8,249 nt of DNA from Flavobacteriaceae bacterium UBA4022 (GTDB lineage Bacteria > Bacteroidota > Bacteroidia > Flavobacteriales > Flavobacteriaceae), in contig DGAU01000023.1 of the NCBI GenBank assembly GCA_002384055.1, positions 70,481-78,729 on the forward strand, in the 5' to 3' direction. This document shows, one piece after another, positions 5,892-8,249 of the stretch. Positions within the stretch are counted from its first letter, which is position 1; the number at the start of each line of letters is the position of its first letter. Under the pieces are notes generated by a model, which saw nothing but the letters and a program-made list of their open reading frames with translations, was not told the DNA's origin and did no database searches. Position numbers and translations under genes: made by a program.

Positions 5892-5913
5892 CCAAACCAA
5901 TCAGCAAGTGTCT

Positions 5914-6579
5914 ATGGTCTTTTTACTTCCTTTTTTAGCTATAGTTTTAGGGTATATGGGTGCCGTATGGTTCAATAGAACCGAGGCTAACATTAACTAT
6001 TTACTGGCCTTTAGTGGTGCCTTTCTTTTGTCTATCACGTTTTTTGAACTCTTACCACATGCCTTTGATCATGGGGGTAAATCTGTTGGTATGGCATTAC
6101 TTTTAGGGATGTTATTGCAAATTGGTCTTGATTATTTTTCAAAAGGTGCCGAGCACGGCCATGTACATCACGATGCCCCAATTCATGATTTCCCTGTAGT
6201 TTTGCTTTTGAGCATGTCGCTACATGCCTTTATTGAGGGTTTTCCTGTAGCACAGAGCGGGCATCTACTGCTCGGTGTGGTGGTCCACAAAATTCCAATA
6301 GCCCTAATTCTGAGTGTTTATTTGATGAATGCTCAGGTAAGTAAACGCAATACGATACTGTTCTTGACAATCTTTGCTTGCATGACTCCTCTAGGAACCT
6401 ATCTGGCCCTTTATTTTGAGCCCGTCATGCCTTATTTAAATTACATCAACGCCGTTGCGATTGGAGTGTTTCTGCATGTTTCCACCACTATCCTATTCGA
6501 AAGCAGTAAAGATCACAAATTCAACAGTTTTAAATTGCTGACTATTCTGGGTGGGGTGGTCTTGGCCTTTTTCCTCTAG
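5914..6579 (+). CDS. ZIP family divalent metal transporter
   Basis: A 221-residue inner-membrane protein of the ZIP (zinc/iron permease) family, which brings Zn2+ or related divalent metals into the cytoplasm. It has about seven to eight hydrophobic segments: roughly residues 2-19, 30-48, 56-72, 94-112, 117-138, 148-165, 177-192 and 207-221. A histidine-rich cytoplasmic loop, HGHVHHDAPIH (81-91), separates TM3 from TM4, as in classic ZIPs. TM4 carries the metal-site motif HAFIEG (104-109); TM5 has HKIPIAL (125-131), keeping the histidine but lacking the usual glutamate of HEIPEG. The frame is open upstream to a GTG at 5854, but that start would place 20 codons across the opposite gene's Shine-Dalgarno and promoter. 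ATG 5914 matches the hydrophobic N-terminus I recall for flavobacterial relatives (LLPFLAIVLGY). Metal specificity cannot be read from the sequence. It converges with the next gene across 17 bp. Confidence 0.85.
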   Translation: MVFLLPFLAIVLGYMGAVWFNRTEANINYLLAFSGAFLLSITFFELLPHAFDHGGKSVGMALLLGMLLQIGLDYFSKGAEHGHVHHDAPIHDFPVVLLLSMSLHAFIEGFPVAQSGHLLLGVVVHKIPIALILSVYLMNAQVSKRNTILFLTIFACMTPLGTYLALYFEPVMPYLNYINAVAIGVFLHVSTTILFESSKDHKFNSFKLLTILGGVVLAFFL

Positions 6580-6596
6580 GCAATGATCTCTGAAAT

Positions 6597-7988
6597 TTAT
6601 TGTTTGATAAATCTCAAAACTTTCCGCTCTTTTTCTGTGCTAACCACAATGAAATAGACCCCTGTAGGATAGTGCTCTAGATTTAATGCCGTCTCCTTTT
6701 CTTGGATTGTCTCCGCTAACAAATAACGTCCCAAGGCACTAAAAATAGTTATTTCTTGAATGACCTCATTGGATTTGATCCTTAATTGATCCTTAACCGG
6801 GTTGGGGTAAAGTTGGCATGTAACTATAGGATTTTCGGTCACCTCCAACACAACCAAAGTAATGGTTACCGCCAAAGGCAAGCTCGGACAATCATCCACC
6901 ACGCTCACGGCGTAGTAAGTAGCACCGTCAATAAGTAAGGTAGTACCTAACAATGCATTTTGATTAGTGAGCGCATCATTTTCTGTAGCGTACCAAATAA
7001 CCGTGTTTGGATCAACAACGATGTCTAATAATATTGCTCCTTGGTCAAAGGTTTGATTTGCCTCTCCAGTGGGTGTTGGCGGTGTCGTGCATGGGGATAG
7101 ATTGATTCGGGACATGTATTGTGAGGCTGCTGTCCACAAGGTTGTTCCACTGCCTGATATAGGGTCAAAGATCTTGACGCCGTAACCCCCTCCAGCACTG
7201 AGCAGCACCTGACCATTGTCTAGTGGCATGACCCCTCTGAGGCTTCCTTCAGGCCATGAATTTACCAGGCTGCCATCGGTTCTACTGAATTCATAGAGCC
7301 CAGCAGTATTCCCACCACTATTACTGAATACGGCGGCATAGATTGTATCATCTAGTGGGTTCAAGGACAATTGTTGTATAAAGGTGACCACCCCGGTGGG
7401 TACAAGATCGCCTAATAATGCCCCGGTATAATCACGACGTTCAATTCTCGTATTGGCATTGATATAAGAAAGGTAAACCTCCGACCCTGTGTCTATTAGG
7501 TCAAAAGCCGTATCTCCATTAGTGGAGAAAAATCCTAAGTTGTTGCCAGCAAAATCTAAGCGCACAATCGAATTGCCTGGCGCCCCGTTTCCACTACCAG
7601 AATTGGTTACCCATACCTCTGTTTGGTTGACGATATCCATACCTTTAATGTTGTCTAAACCCGTTGTTAAAGCGCCTAAATAAACACCGGTCAAATCGAA
7701 ACGGTCAATACGGTCTTCAAGTTGATCCGAAATCCAAAGTTCGTTTTCCACCTGGAGTAAGTCCTTGGGCGTTCCTGGGTTTAAAGACGAAAGGTCAATA
7801 AATGTCGGGTCGATGATGCTCCCATCTATAGGGTCTAATAGGACTACGAATGGCTCCTGAAGAACAGCGATACGCTGCTGAGCACATAAGAAATTGGAAA
7901 TCAGTGCAAAGAGAAATATAAAGAGCGTGCGCTGTGAGAGAGATGACGTGTTCATATATGCTGTTTTTAATAAATTTTGAGGGTTCAT
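6597..7988 (-). CDS. T9SS-exported protein: beta-propeller-like region, Ig-like linker and type A sorting domain
   Basis: A 463-residue secreted protein. The N-terminus has a signal peptide whose hydrophobic core is TLFIFLFALISNFLCA (21-36), with cleavage before QQ. Residues 40-300 contain repeated strand blocks of the type DLLQVENELWISDQLEDRID, RFDLTGVYLGAL, GMDIVNQTEVWVTNS, IVRLDFAGNNLGFF and LYEFSRTDGSLVNSW, as in NHL/SMP-30-like propellers. Residues 303-380 resemble the short Ig-like domain common in these proteins (WYATENDALTNQNALLGTTL, then TYYAVSVVDDCPSLPLAVTI). Residues 391-463 are a Por secretion tail: LYPNPVKDQLRIKSN, ITIFSALGRYLL, LNLEHYPTGVYFIVV and a final KVLRFIKQ. It should pass the inner membrane by Sec and the outer membrane by T9SS, then be anchored or released. 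Neither ATG 7988 nor the in-frame ATG 7955 has a clear ribosome site. I give the outer one; 7955 would make a more compact signal peptide. No catalytic residues are recognisable. Confidence 0.85.
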   Translation of the reverse strand: MNPQNLLKTAYMNTSSLSQRTLFIFLFALISNFLCAQQRIAVLQEPFVVLLDPIDGSIIDPTFIDLSSLNPGTPKDLLQVENELWISDQLEDRIDRFDLTGVYLGALTTGLDNIKGMDIVNQTEVWVTNSGSGNGAPGNSIVRLDFAGNNLGFFSTNGDTAFDLIDTGSEVYLSYINANTRIERRDYTGALLGDLVPTGVVTFIQQLSLNPLDDTIYAAVFSNSGGNTAGLYEFSRTDGSLVNSWPEGSLRGVMPLDNGQVLLSAGGGYGVKIFDPISGSGTTLWTAASQYMSRINLSPCTTPPTPTGEANQTFDQGAILLDIVVDPNTVIWYATENDALTNQNALLGTTLLIDGATYYAVSVVDDCPSLPLAVTITLVVLEVTENPIVTCQLYPNPVKDQLRIKSNEVIQEITIFSALGRYLLAETIQEKETALNLEHYPTGVYFIVVSTEKERKVLRFIKQ

Positions 7989-8039
7989 AGTTCCCAGGAT
8001 TTAGCCCCGTGGAGTGTCTTGCTATTTCTTGTTACAAAT

Positions 8040-8065
8040 TACAGAAAAATCTGATACAGAAAAAT
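8040..8065. repeat. 11-bp direct repeat upstream of the T9SS gene
   Basis: TACAGAAAAAT occurs at 8040-8050 and again at 8055-8065, with a 15-bp period and the 4-bp spacer CTGA. It lies 52-77 bp upstream of the minus-strand secreted-protein gene, within the likely promoter region. Tandem half-sites of this kind can bind a regulator, but AT-rich intergenic DNA produces such repeats by chance. Confidence 0.4.
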
Positions 8066-8129
8066 TAAAACTTGTGACATTCATGACCTCAGAAGATGGA
8101 AAACTATGCTTCCAGAGTTTGCTCATTTG

Positions 8130-8157
8130 GGTTTGAGTGAGGGGTATCGCTCAGACC
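8130..8157 (+). other. Hairpin with G-U pairs in intergenic DNA, possible RNA element
   Basis: GGTTTGAGTGA (8130-8140) pairs with TCGCTCAGACC (8147-8157) around the six-base loop GGGGTA. This makes an 11-bp stem with two G-U pairs if read as plus-strand RNA; on the minus strand those pairs become A-C mismatches. No T run follows, so it is not an ordinary terminator. The whole stretch 7989-8249 (261 bp) has no convincing gene; short open frames reaching the window edge (for example minus 8165-8248) resemble nothing I know. The hairpin may belong to an RNA, a leader of a gene beyond the window, or a dispersed repeat. Confidence 0.35.
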
Positions 8158-8249
8158 GATTTAATCAATAGGAGTGTCTGGTTATCCACGAAACAGAATC
8201 AATCCGGTCTTTAGCGGGACTTTGTTGCCCAGCCCATTTCGTTTCTATT

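Noticed and set aside
5854..5913. GTG 5854 as start of the ZIP transporter
   Set aside because: It would extend the gene back over the opposite gene's Shine-Dalgarno and promoter, and adds 20 residues absent from the relatives I recall.
7025..7683. Open frames at 7025-7216 (minus) and 7489-7683 (plus) within the secreted-protein gene
   Set aside because: They overlap a continuous T9SS protein with signal peptide and sorting tail; their own products look random.
8153..8210. Long-range inverted repeat AGACCG (8153-8158) and CGGTCT (8205-8210)
   Set aside because: Six base pairs with a 46-nt loop, and it competes with the better hairpin at 8130-8157.
8165..8249. Partial gene running off the right edge (minus 8165-8248, or plus frames open at the edge)
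   Set aside because: Fewer than 29 codons, several frames are open at once, and no translation resembles a known protein end or start.

Overview
The window reads as chromosomal DNA from a member of the Bacteroidota, most likely a marine Flavobacteriaceae. The evidence is a type IX secretion (T9SS) sorting tail on a secreted protein, the flavobacterial families DUF6452 and DUF6048, a lipoprotein with a Bacteroidota-style surface-export signal, promoter elements of the TAnnTTTG type, and a near absence of Shine-Dalgarno sequences. Family assignments were made from memory of sequence patterns; no database was searched.

Layout. Positions 1-430 hold the remains of a secreted-protein gene (a signal-peptide head followed by an out-of-frame tail that resembles a T9SS C-terminus), closed by a strong rho-independent terminator. 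A small two-helix membrane protein (431-625, minus) and ornithine aminotransferase rocD (718-1995, minus) follow. Divergent to rocD is a tightly packed plus-strand unit: rlmD (23S rRNA m5U methyltransferase), a DUF6452 lipoprotein sharing 1 nt with it, and a DUF6048 probable outer-membrane protein overlapping the lipoprotein gene by 35 nt. This unit runs tail-to-tail, with an 11-nt overlap, into a minus-strand THUMP-domain RNA methyltransferase of the RlmL type. That gene shares a compact divergent promoter region with a ZIP-family metal transporter (5914-6579). A T9SS-exported beta-propeller-like protein (6597-7988, minus) is convergent with the transporter. The last 261 bp carry no convincing gene but do hold an 11-bp direct repeat and an RNA-like hairpin.

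How the genes fit together. Most of the window is housekeeping: arginine/ornithine breakdown, 23S rRNA modification and metal uptake. The most interesting unit is the overlapping DUF6452-DUF6048 pair. It looks like a surface lipoprotein plus an outer-membrane partner, translationally coupled and embedded between two rRNA methyltransferase genes. No mobile element, CRISPR array, tRNA or rRNA was seen.
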